Part shown: positions 10,186 through 23,459 of the stretch, piece by piece
How positions within the stretch are numbered: the first letter of the stretch is position 1
Layout of the letters: each line of letters opens with the position of its first letter
Source of the DNA: Lepidodermella squamata
Taxonomy: Eukaryota; Gastrotricha
Direction of reading: 5' to 3'
NCBI GenBank assembly: GCA_047495785.1
Contig: JBLDXI010000017.1
Location: 2,170,001-2,234,000 of the forward strand
Length of the DNA stretch: 64,000 bases
Translations under genes and position numbers: made by a program
The notes under the pieces: generated by a model
The model's input: only the letters and a program-made list of their open reading frames with translations
What the model was told of the DNA's origin: nothing
The model's database searches: none

Positions 10186-12469
10186 ATGTTACGAATAATA
10201 ATTATATCGTTGTTGTTTATCGTTGAAACTGCACGATGTAGTTATTTCGACGAAACAACTCTATATCGCGTAGAATGGCCGGGGAAATCGAAACCAGCCA
10301 CTGGTTCGCCGGACAGCATAGTGAAAATAGGAACAAAAAGTAACGAAAATTTCGTATGTTATATGCCAAAAGAAAAGGAAGAATCAGAAGCATTTGTAAG
10401 TTTTTCGCTAAATTTGGCATAATTTGGCATAATTTTTACGAAATTTCCCCAGGATTTGCGAGATTCTTTCTTACCAGCCCCGAATGAAATCGACCTGTTA
10501 AGGCCGTTGTTTGACAAGGACGTTTGCGTTCATAAAGTTACATCGTATTGGACTTACGAGCTGTGTCACGGCAAACATCTTCGCCAGTTTCACAAAGAAG
10601 AGAGCATTATCAAAATTTCCGGCCAAGAAGTTGTTGCGGTAAGACAACTCGAAAAATGAACTAAACATTTTTTAAGGTGGAATATTTTTTATTCTAGGAA
10701 TCAAGTTCTGCATCATATATTCTCGGCAATTACCACGAACCTGATTGGCGGAATCAAAAGATGATGAAGGAGAAGTACAAGGCTCAAGACCGGCCGCCAA
10801 AGTACCGTTTTTCTCGCATTGAGCTGCCGTACTATGCCGTTGACCTCGAACCCGGTGATTTATGCGACTTGACGGGCGAGCCGCGAAGAGTTCGAGTGCT
10901 TTATTTCTGCGAAACTAACACAAAGGCTGAATTTTACGACATTCAAGAAATTTCGACTTGCAGCTACGAAGTGCTAGTTTTCACGTCGTATTTGTGTGAT
11001 AACAAGAAATATCGAGCCGGTGCGTCGGCGAAAGATCTTTCTATCAAATGCTACGCTGGCGATGACAAGACACCGAGCAAACCCGTTGATTTAGCAAAAT
11101 TCAACCCGGCACCGCCTAAATATAAAGATATTTTCGGCCAGAAGAAAAAGCCAGAGGTCAAGGGCAAGAAAACCGAGGACGACGATGATGAAGATGACGA
11201 AGAATTAATCGATGATTTCTGGATTATGGACCAGTTCGGTCTTGGCCCTGCGCCGGATCTTGATGCCGAAGACCCGTTCAGCCGGTATGGCCGTAAGGAG
11301 TCGTTTGCGAAAATTCGAAAATCAATGGGTGATGGCAAATCGGGCTACCTGGTAAAACCGCCGCCCGCCCCGCCAAAGCCGCTTGTAACCGATTTTCAGT
11401 TGGTTAAAGACTTCTTACGTGGCACTTATTGCCTGCACGGTGGAATGCCAGGCGGCTGGTGGCGATACGAGTTGTGTTTCGGCCAATGGGCTCGGCAATA
11501 TCACGAGGAAATTTCCGACAGTCGCCACGGCACTGTTCGGACGGAGGTGACCCTGGGATACTGGAGGGGCGATAAACATTCCAAATGGCTGAAGGCGAAC
11601 CCTCATAAACGCCCGAAGAAGCCGGTTACGAGGCGGAAGTCGGTCACCTATTTGTATAGCGATGGCGATGTTTGCGATGCTACAGGCTTACCTCGTCAAG
11701 CCGTGGTCAAGGTAATTTTCGGTTCCTACTTTTTATTTGGAATATTTTATTCGCCCAAAAAAGAATTTTCGTGCTTACTTATTTGGTTTAAATTTGCATA
11801 AATTAAATGTGATTTTCTGGTCTAATCATCCTTAAAAAAATTTAAAGACTTTGAAATAATTTTAAGGAGGATTTTTTTTCAGAGTAGATAATTTTATTGA
11901 TTTTCCCTTTTAATTTTTTCCAGCTCACATGTAACCCTGCTGATACAAGTGAAGCCATGGGAATTTCTTTAACAGAACCTTCGACTTGCATGTACGAAAT
12001 TGATGTGATAGCTGGCGAGTGGTTGTGCAAAGCCGTTCAGGCTGCCGATGAAGATGGCATTTTCGACTTGGAATCAGTGATATCCTCCTTAAATCCCACC
12101 GACCAAACTACGCCTCTACTAGACTCAACCGTGCCGTCGATTAGTATTAAGGTGGAGGCTGTTTCGGATAATAACGTTCTAGTTACAGCCTCAGGGTCGG
12201 GTATTGAGGCGCCGCCGCCCGCACCCGGCTCGTCCACCTCAAAAACTGCTGATAGCAAGGCCCCTCCTGCTGACGCGCCGGCCCCGAATCAAAAGCCGAA
12301 AAATAGTGCGGAAAAGCAAGCAACTCCTGTGAAAACAACAGCCTCATCGACAACTACCCAAGCAACACCTGTTTCTAGTAGAGCAGAATCTACAGAGAAA
12401 ACGGCCAAAAAAGCGAAAAGTGACCAGAAGCAATCATCGAGTTCGGCCGCGAAAACTGCTGGAAATTAG
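10186..12469 (+). CDS. ERLEC1: Endoplasmic reticulum lectin 1 (OS-9/XTP3-B family)
   Basis: Four exons (10186-10395, 10453-10638, 10698-11711, 11924-12469) give 651 residues. ERLEC1 is an ER-lumenal lectin that reads trimmed N-glycans for ER-associated degradation. A signal peptide (MLRIIIISLLFIVETARC) is followed by two MRH domains. The first has WTYELCHGKHLRQFH, ILGNY and LEPGDLCDLTGEPRRV; the second has WWRYELCFGQWARQYH, LGYWRG and YSDGDVCDATGLPRQ. The W-Y-E-L-C and Q-x-H residues belong to the mannose-binding pocket. An acidic linker (TEDDDDEDDEELIDDF) separates the domains. The last about 130 residues are a Pro/Ser/Thr/Lys low-complexity tail. The protein is longer than the usual about 480 residues mainly because of the linker and tail. 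No HDEL-type retention signal is visible. Confidence 0.92.
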
Positions 12470-12841
12470 GCGATAAAAAACACACCTATATAAAATATGA
12501 CCATCAGTTTTACCTGTGATCTTTCGGTCTGCAAAACATACAAATAAATATGCCGATTTTTTTCGTTGCCATAATAATAATGATAATATTATATATATCA
12601 GAGGCGATTCGCTCTTGTAAATTATTTTGTGAATGAAAAAACGCCTTAGAAAAATATTGGTTGGTATTTGTATAATCTGTTCTCGTTTTTCGGACTCGCT
12701 CTTACTCAATTTCTGCAATTGCTATCATTCACGAGGTTCTTCGGTGTTTGATGAAAAAAACAACTTGTTTCAAAATGAATTAAATGAATTTTTTACGTTT
12801 TTTTTGTATCGAATTTATAGGTTTCCTATTAAAAACAAAAA

Positions 12842-13237
12842 ATGGCAGCCGGGATGGAACAAGTTCAAAAGCGCTGGCAAACTGAGGTTGATAAAATGAA
12901 GAGCATCCAGCGTGATATGCAGCGCCAAGCTGCGGCCCGGCAGCAACTCGAGGCTCAACTGCGCGAGAACAAGGCGGTTCTCGAGGAAATCGCGCCCCTC
13001 GCCAGCCAAAGCGACGCGAAGGTGTTCAAACTGATCGGCCCGGCGTTGATTCCGCAGTCGGCGGGCGACGCGAAGCAGACGGTTGAGAAGCGGTTACAGT
13101 ACATTGAATCTGAGGCGAAGCGAACCGATGCGCTGATTAGCGATGCGGATAAGAAGCAGACTGCTCAACGTGAAGTTTTGGCCAAGTTGCAGCAGCAGCT
13201 GCAGCAAGCTCAAGTGAAACAGGCCGCCAAGCAGTGA
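12842..13237 (+). CDS. PFDN6: Prefoldin subunit 6 (beta-type)
   Basis: A single-exon 131-residue protein, the usual prefoldin 6 length. Prefoldin is the cytosolic hexamer that hands nascent actin and tubulin to the CCT chaperonin. Two coiled-coil arms flank a beta hairpin: residues about 5-50 (KRWQTEVDKMKSIQRDMQRQ) and 80-125 (AKQTVEKRLQYIESEAKR). Between them, AKVFKLIGPALIPQS matches the conserved KLIGPVLV hairpin of this subunit. The C-terminus is Gln-rich. GAATTTATAG about 20 nt before the ATG is a strong acceptor-like site and may mark a 5'UTR intron or trans-splice site. It follows ERLEC1 in the same orientation by 372 nt. Confidence 0.9.
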   Translation: MAAGMEQVQKRWQTEVDKMKSIQRDMQRQAAARQQLEAQLRENKAVLEEIAPLASQSDAKVFKLIGPALIPQSAGDAKQTVEKRLQYIESEAKRTDALISDADKKQTAQREVLAKLQQQLQQAQVKQAAKQ

Positions 13238-13991
13238 GGCCGCGTTGTTTCTTCTGCCTGTGATTTTCTCGTTTGCTTCAACAGCCAGTCAGTCATGCAT
13301 ACTACTACGTCGTAGCTACCGAAATGACTTTTGTTTGCCTGTTCAAGTGTGATAAAGAAATATGAATAAAATATATATACCCGTGTTTGCAGAACTTTGA
13401 AAATCGAATAAAATCGAAGCACGATTCTAAAGTGGTTGATTTCTTCTATTTTTGTTCGGAAATGTTCCTTCAGGCCAAGCTGTTCTATGAGATCAGACGA
13501 TGCCGTATGCAATTTCGGAATTCAAGTTGAGTTGACAATCTGAACCAAACAACTTTGAGAGCTCTCAACTGATGGCAGAAAATGTTAGTAAGCTACCAAA
13601 AGAACACGATGGTAATGGTTCGGTAATTTTCGGTATATGTTATCAGCTTTAATCATCAGATTACTTCGGATTTTTCAATTTGTTTGACACGGAAGCTTAA
13701 TTTCGATTTGCGTGCATTTGAAGCAGCAATTGGCAACCGGCCAAATATCAGAAATGGTATCTGAAATTTGTTGGGTGAATAGAATATTTTTCACAGTCTT
13801 TCTATTGCAAGCTATTTTTGTTTCCGATTAAATACATTTTCACCTTTTCTTCGCAAAATGTTCACATTGTGAAATCTTACATCAGCAGCACGCCTCTAGA
13901 AATGTTGATTTTCAGTGGAAAAGATGAATATGAGTGGAAAGTTTTTTCTATAAGTATATAACCGCTTTTAAACACTGTTGCAACGACTTGT
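13238..13991. other. Convergent spacer between PFDN6 and histone H4
   Basis: About 750 nt without a supported gene. AATAAA near 13365 is the likely PFDN6 polyadenylation signal. The rest is AT-rich. Confidence 0.5.
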
Positions 13992-14007
13992 GGCTCTGAA
14001 AAGAGCC
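13992..14007 (-). terminator. Histone 3' stem-loop (H4)
   Basis: On the minus strand the sequence is GGCTCTTTTCAGAGCC, a perfect six-base-pair stem with a TTTC-type loop. It lies about 60 nt after the H4 stop and is followed by ACAAG. This is the 3'-processing signal of non-polyadenylated replication-dependent histone mRNAs. Confidence 0.93.
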
Positions 14008-14067
14008 GGTTAGTAGGCTGATCAAATAGGCGTTAACGAGCTATGGCATCAAATCCACCACGGGTGC

Positions 14068-15080
<1,013 letters not shown>

Positions 15081-15112
15081 ACAACACGTCTTCAGGCACA
15101 TAAAAACCGACC

Positions 15113-15128
15113 GGCCCTTTTCAGGGCC
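15113..15128 (+). terminator. Histone 3' stem-loop (H3)
   Basis: GGCCCTTTTCAGGGCC: a perfect six-base-pair stem and four-base loop followed by ACAAG, the canonical histone mRNA 3' end signal. Confidence 0.95.
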
Positions 15129-15299
15129 ACAAGTTATTGCAACAGTGTTTCATCAATTGTGTTCTTTCGCTCTCATTTTTAATTGCCACTAAGAAAATTC
15201 TCTACTTCGAAATTGACCGCTCTTCTATCGAGCGGGATCAACTGTCAAATTTACAAATAATAAACAATTCAACATTTTTATTAAAATGAAATCGCGAAA

Positions 15300-18200
15300 T
15301 CAGTTGCCGTAACAGGCTGGATATTTACAAGTGCTATCGGTTGAACCCATGCGGTGGAGCCGCAAAGCAAGGTTGCGAAGCCCTCTAGAGGCTGCGATTG
15401 TAATCGCCTTGGGTAATCCAGCCGTCATCTCCTGGACGTCGAGAATTGTGCTCTGATCGTTTTGCATCAACGTCTGAATATTGTCAAGCAGTGCTGACGC
15501 AGCGTCGTAACCATCCGTACGGTTGAAATTGCGAACAGCGATGATCAGCGCTGTTCGCCCGAAAGGGCCACGGTCATTCTGCATTTGAGTACTGGTTATG
15601 ATGTCGGTAAGCAAGGCAGTACAAGTTGGCCCGTCGTCGTTTTCCGCGGCCATCATCAATACATTCATATCTCGCGAATCGTGGAACGTCGTTATCGTGT
15701 CGTATTTCATGATCTCCTTGACCGCTTCGGTGTGGCGACGCGAAGCCGCATACATCACAGCCGACATGCCGGTGTTATCTCGCAAATTAGCTGAAGCATG
15801 GCCCACTTCGAACAGCAGTTGAATCATCTCTACTTTTCCACCCTTCGCTGCCATAATTAGCGCGGTCGTCCCGTTATCATCTTGCAAGTTTGCGCTCCAA
15901 CGGCTATGATCGAGTATCAACTGGAAATGATTAGTTCTGAATTTATGATCAAATTCCATCATTTTTCGATTCTTACCCGAGCAATGACGATATTGTCACT
16001 TAAATTCTCGTCTTTGACAGCTTCCATCAGAGGGGTTCGACCACCCTTGGCTCTCGCGTCAACATCGGCACCTTTTTCAAGCAACAGTTTCGCTATTTCT
16101 GCATTGTCCTGAGAGACCGCGTAGTAGAAAGCGGTTTGCATGTCAGCACCTCTCATCTCCAAGAATTCTGGCGTTATGCTGTCAAGGGCGAGTATTGCCT
16201 TGACATTCTCGGAATTTCTCGCATATAGCGCCATTATCAACGCTGTGGCGTTTTTTTTGTCGCGTTCATTCAACGAAGCTCCTCTTTCGACAAGGAACGG
16301 AATTATAGACGAATCTTCCAAAGTAAAAGCAGCCGCCATTAAAGGCGTCATCCCATCGTTATCAGCTGCATTCAAATCAACCCGGGGGATGTTAGCAATG
16401 TTCCGAACAGAGTAGGTCTCAATCGGCCCGATTAGGATCGCGTACAACAAGGCAGTACGGCCCTCTGAATCTCTAGCATTAATCGGCACCGATAGCTTGA
16501 TCAATTGATGGACCGGGGTGATGGTGAATGACTCATCGGAAATCTGACTACGTGCTGCCCACATCAAAGTCGTGGCTCCCGCTGCATCGGTCGCATTCAC
16601 ATCAGCCCCAGCATCGATTAAGGTTGAAAAAATTTGATTATCCATCGCAAGCTCTTGAACTGTACTTGCCCATAGGCTGCTTCCTGCTATCATTAGAACA
16701 GTTGCATTATCACTACTTCTGCTGGCATTAACATCGGCACCAGCGCTTAATAAGACATCCAATCTATCCGCAATTGAATCGTCCTGCCCATAATGGACGC
16801 AATGCATAAGGGCTGTTTCACCGTCGTTGTTGCGAGCATTGACATCAGCGCCGTTGCTCAGAAGCGCTTGCAAGATCGAAGGGGACGTGGATCTTGCCGC
16901 TAGCATCAGTGGAGTGTCGCCCTGTTTATCAGCAGCCGTCACATCAGCGCCTGCATCCAGCAAAAGCTGAACAGCGTCGAGGCTGCCGAACTTTGCCGCT
17001 AAATGCAGAGGGGTTCCGTCAGTCACGTCCCGTGCGTTTACAGTAGCGCCGCGCTTTATCAGAAGCCGAGCTACAGCCCGGGATTCATCACTAATATAAC
17101 CATATCTGGGGTCTTTGAACAGCCATATTAACGGTGTTTGGCCCTCGTGGTCTTCGGCATCTACGTTGGCACTGGCATTTAACAAGATGTCAGCTGTGCC
17201 AACTTGTCCCAATTCCGCAGCCAGGTGAAGAGGTGTTGCGCCTGTCGCTGGAATTCGATCATTTACAGAAGCGCCATGTTCGATGAGAGCCTTTAAAAAG
17301 ATGGATATCTTATTACGTGTTAATTAGAGACCCATTAAAAGTGGAAAACCCTTTATTCTTCTGGGTTTCCATCGCTTCATCGCTTGGGGAAGTCAGATAA
17401 TTGATAAAGATCGCATACTTTTCGTGCAAAGATATTTCTGAAAATTAAAGATTCGCAAATAAATGCTTCATAGTCTTAGGTCATTATGACCAAGCTTTCG
17501 CCCTTAGCTGCTCTCGAATTATTGGTTTGCTCTGAGCAATGTTTTTAAAATGACTTCTTACGCAACTTTCCCCTTACTTTCAGTATGTCAGGATTGTAAT
17601 TGCCGCGAGATATAGTTGCTGCAAGAATGCCTCGCCCGGTTGAATCGCGCTGTCTCACGTTGGCTCCGCGATCTAACAATAACTGAGTCAAATCTGCGTT
17701 CCCGTTCGCTGCCGCCAACATTAACGGCGTCGCTCCAGGCCCATCTGCCCCAGGCAAGTCAAACTCTGCACCGAGGTCTATCAGACGCCTGGCAATGTTC
17801 ACTTCATCCCCTTGCGCACTTGCCGCTGCCTCGATAGGTCGAACACCTTGATAAACCCGTGTATCTGGCGCATTGGGATCTGCACCTCGCGACAACAGAT
17901 GTTCGGCAATATCGCTGCTGTTGTTCAAAATTGCAGCGATTAAAGCTGCAGATTTCGCTTTTGCTCCAGCATCTAAAATCATCGTCAGAGCTTCTTTATT
18001 CCCGAAGGCAGCTGCTTCATGAAGTGCCGTAGCATTGTTTTTGTTTTCCAGATCAACCTGGATACCTGGAGTCGCAACTAACTGAGATATGGATCCTGTA
18101 TCGGTGAGTCGAGATGCGAACATCAGCGCTGTCATACCGTCAGAATCTTTCGCGTTAACATCAGCTCCAGCTTGAACCAGAGCTCGCACCGAGCCCTGAT

Positions 18201-20760
18201 TTCCATTCAGTTTAGCCGCCTGTATCAAAGCCGTGGAACCATTTAAACCTCTTGCGTTCGTGTTAGCGCCGATATCTATCAATCGCCTGACAACATCTTT
18301 GTAACCAACTGCTGCCATCAACGGCGTTACCATGCCGAAAGTGGGCATGTCATACAAAGCTCGAGCGATAAGTAGAGATTTAACAGCGGATTCAGCTCCA
18401 TTAGCAGCCGCGTACCACAAAGGCGTTGCTCCACTGTAATCACGACTGTTGACCGGAGACCCGGCGTCGATTAGCAGCTGCATCAAATCGACTGCATCAC
18501 TTTCAGCCGCGTAATGAAGGGGCGTATAGCCTTGACTGTCTTTCGCTGACAGTAAAATTCGAGTATTATTTCGCGACAAAATGAACCTGGCAACGGTTAC
18601 ATTGCGGCTAGTACTCGCCAAGTAAGTCAGTAGGGTCGATGAGTCCCCGTAACGTGCTACGTTCAAGAAGTCAACTCCAAGATCAAGCATATTCCCAATT
18701 ACATAAGTATCATTGACGTCAACAGCAGCAGGATAATACGTCTGAAGATCCTCGCAGGCTGGGCCAGCTAACGAGAAACTAAAAAATTTATCAGCGCATT
18801 GTAGAGCTCTCAGACACTCGTGGCATTTTGTTTTAATTGAGAGCGAAATCATACAAGAATCGCCAACTGCAGTCGAGCAGAATAGCAAATTGGCCAATCC
18901 TATATGCCGGTTGACAATCGCCAGCTCCCACGGATCACTTGACATAAATCTGTACGAACTCTTACCGCCATATTGCAGCAACATCTTCGCAATATCGACG
19001 CGGCTTGGTGAATTATCACAGCTGTAAAGGGCTAGAATTTCCATACATGATCCTTCTGTAATTGTTACGTTGACGCCAGGGCAAATGCCATTGCTACTGT
19101 GCTGTCTATCATCTAGCCAGAATGGATCGAAAATTTCCTTTGATCCTTTGATTCGATCAATGACATTCACTGCCATGCTGAAGTTAGCAGTTTTACAAGC
19201 ATCTATCAGTTGATGGTACAGATCGAATTGCGAACAACGAAGATCGGCATTTGTCCAGAAAGGTGGAGGAATCACATAGGAGCATTCAGTAAAATTTCCT
19301 CGATATGGCTTGAAACCAAGATCACATATTAAAGCACGCCGGGTTCCTATAAGGAAGCTACCCGGTTCGACATGGCCGTTTTTCACATCATTCAAGGGTC
19401 TGCAATTCATCGCTTCTTCCTCAGTTGTAGTTGAAACAAGTCGCCGCGTCGTGAAAATCCCGCTTTGCCTTCGTGTTGTAGCTCGGCTTGTAACGGCTGT
19501 AGTGTTTCTTGATCCTCCCTGGGATATTGTTTCATTTATCCACGATAGCGCCACGCAGACACGAGCGTAAACTCCCGGCGGCGGGTTTGGGATTCCGCAA
19601 GCTCTGGCACCGTAAGAAACTACTCCAACCGCAAAATATCTGCCACCCGAGTAGCACATCAAAGGTCCACCACTGTCGCCTTGGCACGCGTCTAGCCCCG
19701 GCGTAGTCGAACCAGCGCAAAATTGCGCTGCACTTACGTTCCGGTAACCGCCTAATTGTTCGCACATATCGCGCGAATATCCGGTTAAATCAACGGATTT
19801 CAACGCATTAGACAGTTGCTGATTTTCAGTCTTGCCCCAGCCTGCAACCGTGAATTCCTGACAGCCTTCAAGTTTCGGATCATTTTTAAGAGCCTGGCGG
19901 TCTCTGTAAGTTGCGCAAGTTTTTTCCCAAGTTGCTGGCAGACAGATGGGTCGGACGTAGTCGGAAAAAATGAGCGGACGAATTAGCTTGACCAAGGCGA
20001 AGTCGTATTGATACGTTAAAGCCTTGTTATCGTACTGAGGATGAACATAGTATGTATTTGTGGTACTTCTCTGCTCGTGGTTCGACTCCTCAGCCGCTGA
20101 GAAATTAGTTCGGCCAGTAAACACATTTATCCTGTAATTTTCAAAATTAAATTTCGTCGATTCGAATTATGTAATTATTTACGCGATGATTTTGCGGCTA
20201 ATATCAGGCACAAGACAATGTGCTGCTGTAAGTACCCAATTGGCATCGATTATACTGCCACCACAGTTTTCACGCGTTTTCTCTTCCTCGTATTGAATCT
20301 CCAATTTAGCCATCCAGGGGTACTCGCCATCGTAGGCATGAGATCCACCGCTGATTTTTGGCGTGGATGGGGCAGGCCTTGAAACTTGACCACACTGATG
20401 CTGAAAAACGACTGTAATTTCTGGGTTAGAAAAGTCAAAATTACAAGTATTTCCATTACTTTGCTGAGGTTGACAAGGACTGAGACTTGGGTCGAAGTGC
20501 CCCTCGGCCCAGTCGTCGTCGCTGTCGAGAATGCACACCCTGGGAAGAGCGGATGGTTCATCCAACAGGAAACCGGTTCGACAGACTATTTCGACCGAGA
20601 CACCGCCAGAAATTCGCCTCCCCTCTGTCAGCGAAGTTCCATTCAGTAACCGAAGCCGCCCGTTGAACAGAGTTGGGACCAAACAGCCCAGCTGAGCCGA
20701 GACTGAGGCGAATTTGGCTAGTGAAATGAATAATGCTATAACACTGGCAAGACTTGTCAT
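15300..20760 (-). CDS. Secreted CCP - trypsin protease - CCP - ankyrin-repeat protein (1,688 aa)
   Basis: Four exons (20183-20760, 17578-20131, 15977-17290, 15300-15920) join in phase to give 1,688 residues. A signal peptide (about 1-22) is followed by a CCP-like module (about 26-96). A chymotrypsin-fold protease follows: activation site KISGGSHA at about 135-142, catalytic His in VLTAAHC (181), Asp in YDFALV (236) and Ser in DACQGDSGGP (346). The Asp six residues before the Ser predicts cleavage after Arg/Lys. After a Ser/Thr/Arg linker comes a second CCP (from C436), a Cys-rich divergent region, then about thirty ankyrin-type units from about 720 to the end (for example GYTPLHYAAES, DGMTALMFASR, GATPLMLAAANG). 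N-X-S/T sequons are frequent, as expected for a secreted chain. Protease, CCP and the first ankyrins lie in one uninterrupted 2.55-kb exon, so the fusion does not depend on splice prediction. The family is unassigned. Confidence 0.87.
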
Positions 20761-21895
20761 GTATTCCGTTTTTGTCGACTTTGTTATATTTTACATATGT
20801 AAACTGAAAAGCATCAACTGCCACGTTCGTCAGTTTAAATCGTAAAACCTGTGATATCTACACACGACTATATGGTAACATTTAAGCCTATCAACGGGAA
20901 ATAATGAAGAACAAATATGACTCACATTTATAAGCAGATGATATAAGCAGATTTAATTCAGGATAATGGAGCGCTTATTTCATTATTCAAGAAGGTAAAT
21001 AAATTATCTGTGAATCATTTTTGAAAAATCCACCCAATTTTTTGAATTTCAAAGCGAGCTTTTACTGAGAAAACCCCAGAATGACGACGGAGCTTGGGAA
21101 ACTTGGAAAACTTGGGAACCAGCCAAGCACAACCACAGCACAACAGCTAGTTCGTCGTCTTCTTCCTCATCAACTCATTCAGCAATCGGTCAACCGCAAA
21201 ATGGCGGCAAACTTTTATGCTGAAGTCATGGCTTAAATTTTGATTTCAACTTCCTGATAAGGTACGTGAAAAATCACTAGTTTCGAGATTGTCACACAAC
21301 CTGTAAAACAATAACCTTGGAATATCCATCTTAGCTTTGATTTAGTGTAGATTTAGCAGGAAAGTAGCATTAAAGCCACTCGCCGTGATAGTTCGGGCTC
21401 AGAAACGAACCTATATCGATTATTTATGGAATTTCATAACGATTTTTTATTGAGAAGACAAAATATTATAATAACAACCATAGGAAACAGAAAACAGAAG
21501 TACGCAGAGCACGTATTGTAACCAGCTGCTCCTTTGGGGGGAAATTATTTCAAAGCGTTCTCTATCTCCATAAAAAAGGGCTATAAAACGACCCACCCTT
21601 TGACGAAAAATTCGTCGAGAATGAGCTATTTTTGCGAAATTGTTGGCTTCAGGAGGGTGCCAAGGTCAGGCCGTTGCCTACATCGGCCTAACCTTTTGGA
21701 ATTTCAAGACCAGGTCTATTTACCCCAGACAAATGGGAGTTCGATTCAAAGTAGAAGAGCTGAAAGCAGAAAAAGTTGGTCTCGGTTCGTAACACTTGAA
21801 GTTCATTGCACAAAACTGCAATTTTTATTTATGTAACCTTATAGTAGGAACAATATTTGGCGAAGCATATGTCTTGTAAAACTCAAAAGGTTGAT
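20761..21895. other. Intergenic, nothing recognised
   Basis: About 1.1 kb upstream of the protease-ankyrin gene and downstream of the coiled-coil gene. It presumably includes the protease promoter. A 100-codon plus-strand frame at 21534-21836 has no coding character that I can see. Confidence 0.5.
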
Positions 21896-23091
21896 TTAAG
21901 TCTGGGACTGAGGATGGCCGTTGCGCAAGAATGCCAGCAGTTGAGCTTTCTTATCGCCAATGGTATCATTTTGATCGAATTCCAGGTCGTAAAATCCGAG
22001 CAGTTGGTCGATACGAGCGGTTGGGAGTTTTAGAAATGCTGATTCAGAGACAGGTGGGTTTTCTGGGTACTTCATCTCCTTGTTTGCTGGAAACGTCAAC
22101 TGCCGCTGCGCACGTCGCATATTTCGAGTGTTTTGAGATACAGCATCGGAATGTTCCCTGTATAAAAAATCATCATTAAATTTGCGAATAACGAAAATCT
22201 TCGAAATTAATCAAGTTGATCAATATTGATTTGACGATTAAAAAGGAACTTGAACAACCTACCTTTCTTCAACAATATCAGCCGTTCGACGCAAGAGCGA
22301 TTCCACTTTGCCAAGCGAGTCGGCAATTTTTTCTTGAGTCGTCTTGATCGCCACAACTTCCTTCTTCACGTCTTTGACTGCCGTTTTGATCGCGTTGTAA
22401 TCCCGCTGAATTTCTTCGACAGTTGTTTTCACCGAAGAAACGTCTTTCTCGACGTCTTTGAAAGCCGTTTTCAGCGTGGCGTTTTCCTTTCGGACTTCTT
22501 TCAGCTCTGCTTGCAACACAGCTTGATTAGCACTCATAGCTTGAATAATGGCTTGCGTGGCTGCCTCGATTTGCATGCTGATGCCGCGTTCGAAAGTGTG
22601 AGTGACTAGCAAGTCCAAATTCTCAATTGTTCCAGCTGGATGCGTGGCTTTCGAAAAAGAAAAGAATCGATTATATAGCACAGTTAAACTTATGAGGTGA
22701 CCCCAGTGCTGTAGGTCAACCCTCTTATATTGTACGTTCATTTCATACCTGATTGCAGTAGCATCAGCTTGAATGTTGCACCGACGAGCTTTGCGAGCTC
22801 ATGCGCCTCGCCATGTTGCGGCAATTCGGCCAAGCCTGCTTGCATTAGAACTTGATTGAGCTGATCCATAGTTAATTCTTGCAGAGAGTTACAGCTGTTG
22901 AAAGCTAGCGAGAAAAAAGCTGAGTTGATTCGCCAACGAAATTGAGGCTAAAAATTGTAAATGCAGAAAGATTGTTAATCGATCATTTTTGAGGTGGATG
23001 ACTTATTTTTTACGATTGTTCCAAAATCATCGTAGAAGATCACTTTTTCCGCTTGAGCAGGCTTGACCAGCTGAAATTCTGTAACCCTCAT
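21896..23091 (-). CDS. Coiled-coil protein (307 aa), function unknown
   Basis: Four exons (23014-23091, 22749-22947, 22263-22647, 21896-22157) join in phase: MRVTEFQLVKPAQAEKVIFY, then a segment containing WRINSAFFSLAF, then MDQLNQVLMQAGLAELP. Residues about 150-215 form a clear heptad-rich coiled coil (KEVRKENATLKTAFKDVEKD and several VKTTVEEIQ-like repeats). The C-terminal about 85 residues end in a compact acidic/hydrophobic helix region (LPTARIDQLLGFYDLEFDQN) and a polar tail. There is no signal peptide or membrane segment, so it is probably cytosolic or nuclear. I do not recognise the family. An internal ATG (MDQLNQ) in exon 2 could be an alternative start. Confidence 0.7.
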
Positions 23092-23298
23092 TTTCAATTT
23101 TCCGGATAAAGCATGCGAACTTTTCCAATGAAAAATTGCCTTTTGAATTCAACACCGTGCAAGAATTAACTGACCATTTTAAGAGAAAATGATTTTATTT
23201 CATACTGTTCTAGAAAAAACTTGAATATAAATGTTTCACGTTATTTTAGGGAGTTAGCTCTTATGGTCGTTAATTGCTGCGACTCGGCTAGCGTTCTT

Positions 23299-23459
23299 TC
23301 AGAAGCAAATCCTGAAAACTAGCAGCAACCAGAAAACACCGTAAACAGCTGCAACTCCGCATATTCCAAGAATGGCGAACACAGAGGCTAGAAGGTCATT
23401 CATCCTGGTTCGAAGTTGAAGCTGCACTGCTTGGATCCACTTCCGTTCTGCTTCGTTGG
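23299..23459 (-). CDS. Possible last exon of a small membrane protein
   Basis: An open stretch preceded by an acceptor-like TTGCTTAAAG reads NEAERKWIQAVQLQLRTRMN and then a hydrophobic helix pair (ASVFAILGICGVAAVYGVFW, LLLVFRICF) before TGA. An amphipathic helix followed by a membrane hairpin resembles small ER subunits. I could not find an in-frame upstream exon with a start; initiation at the internal ATG would give about 34 residues. Low confidence. Confidence 0.3.
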
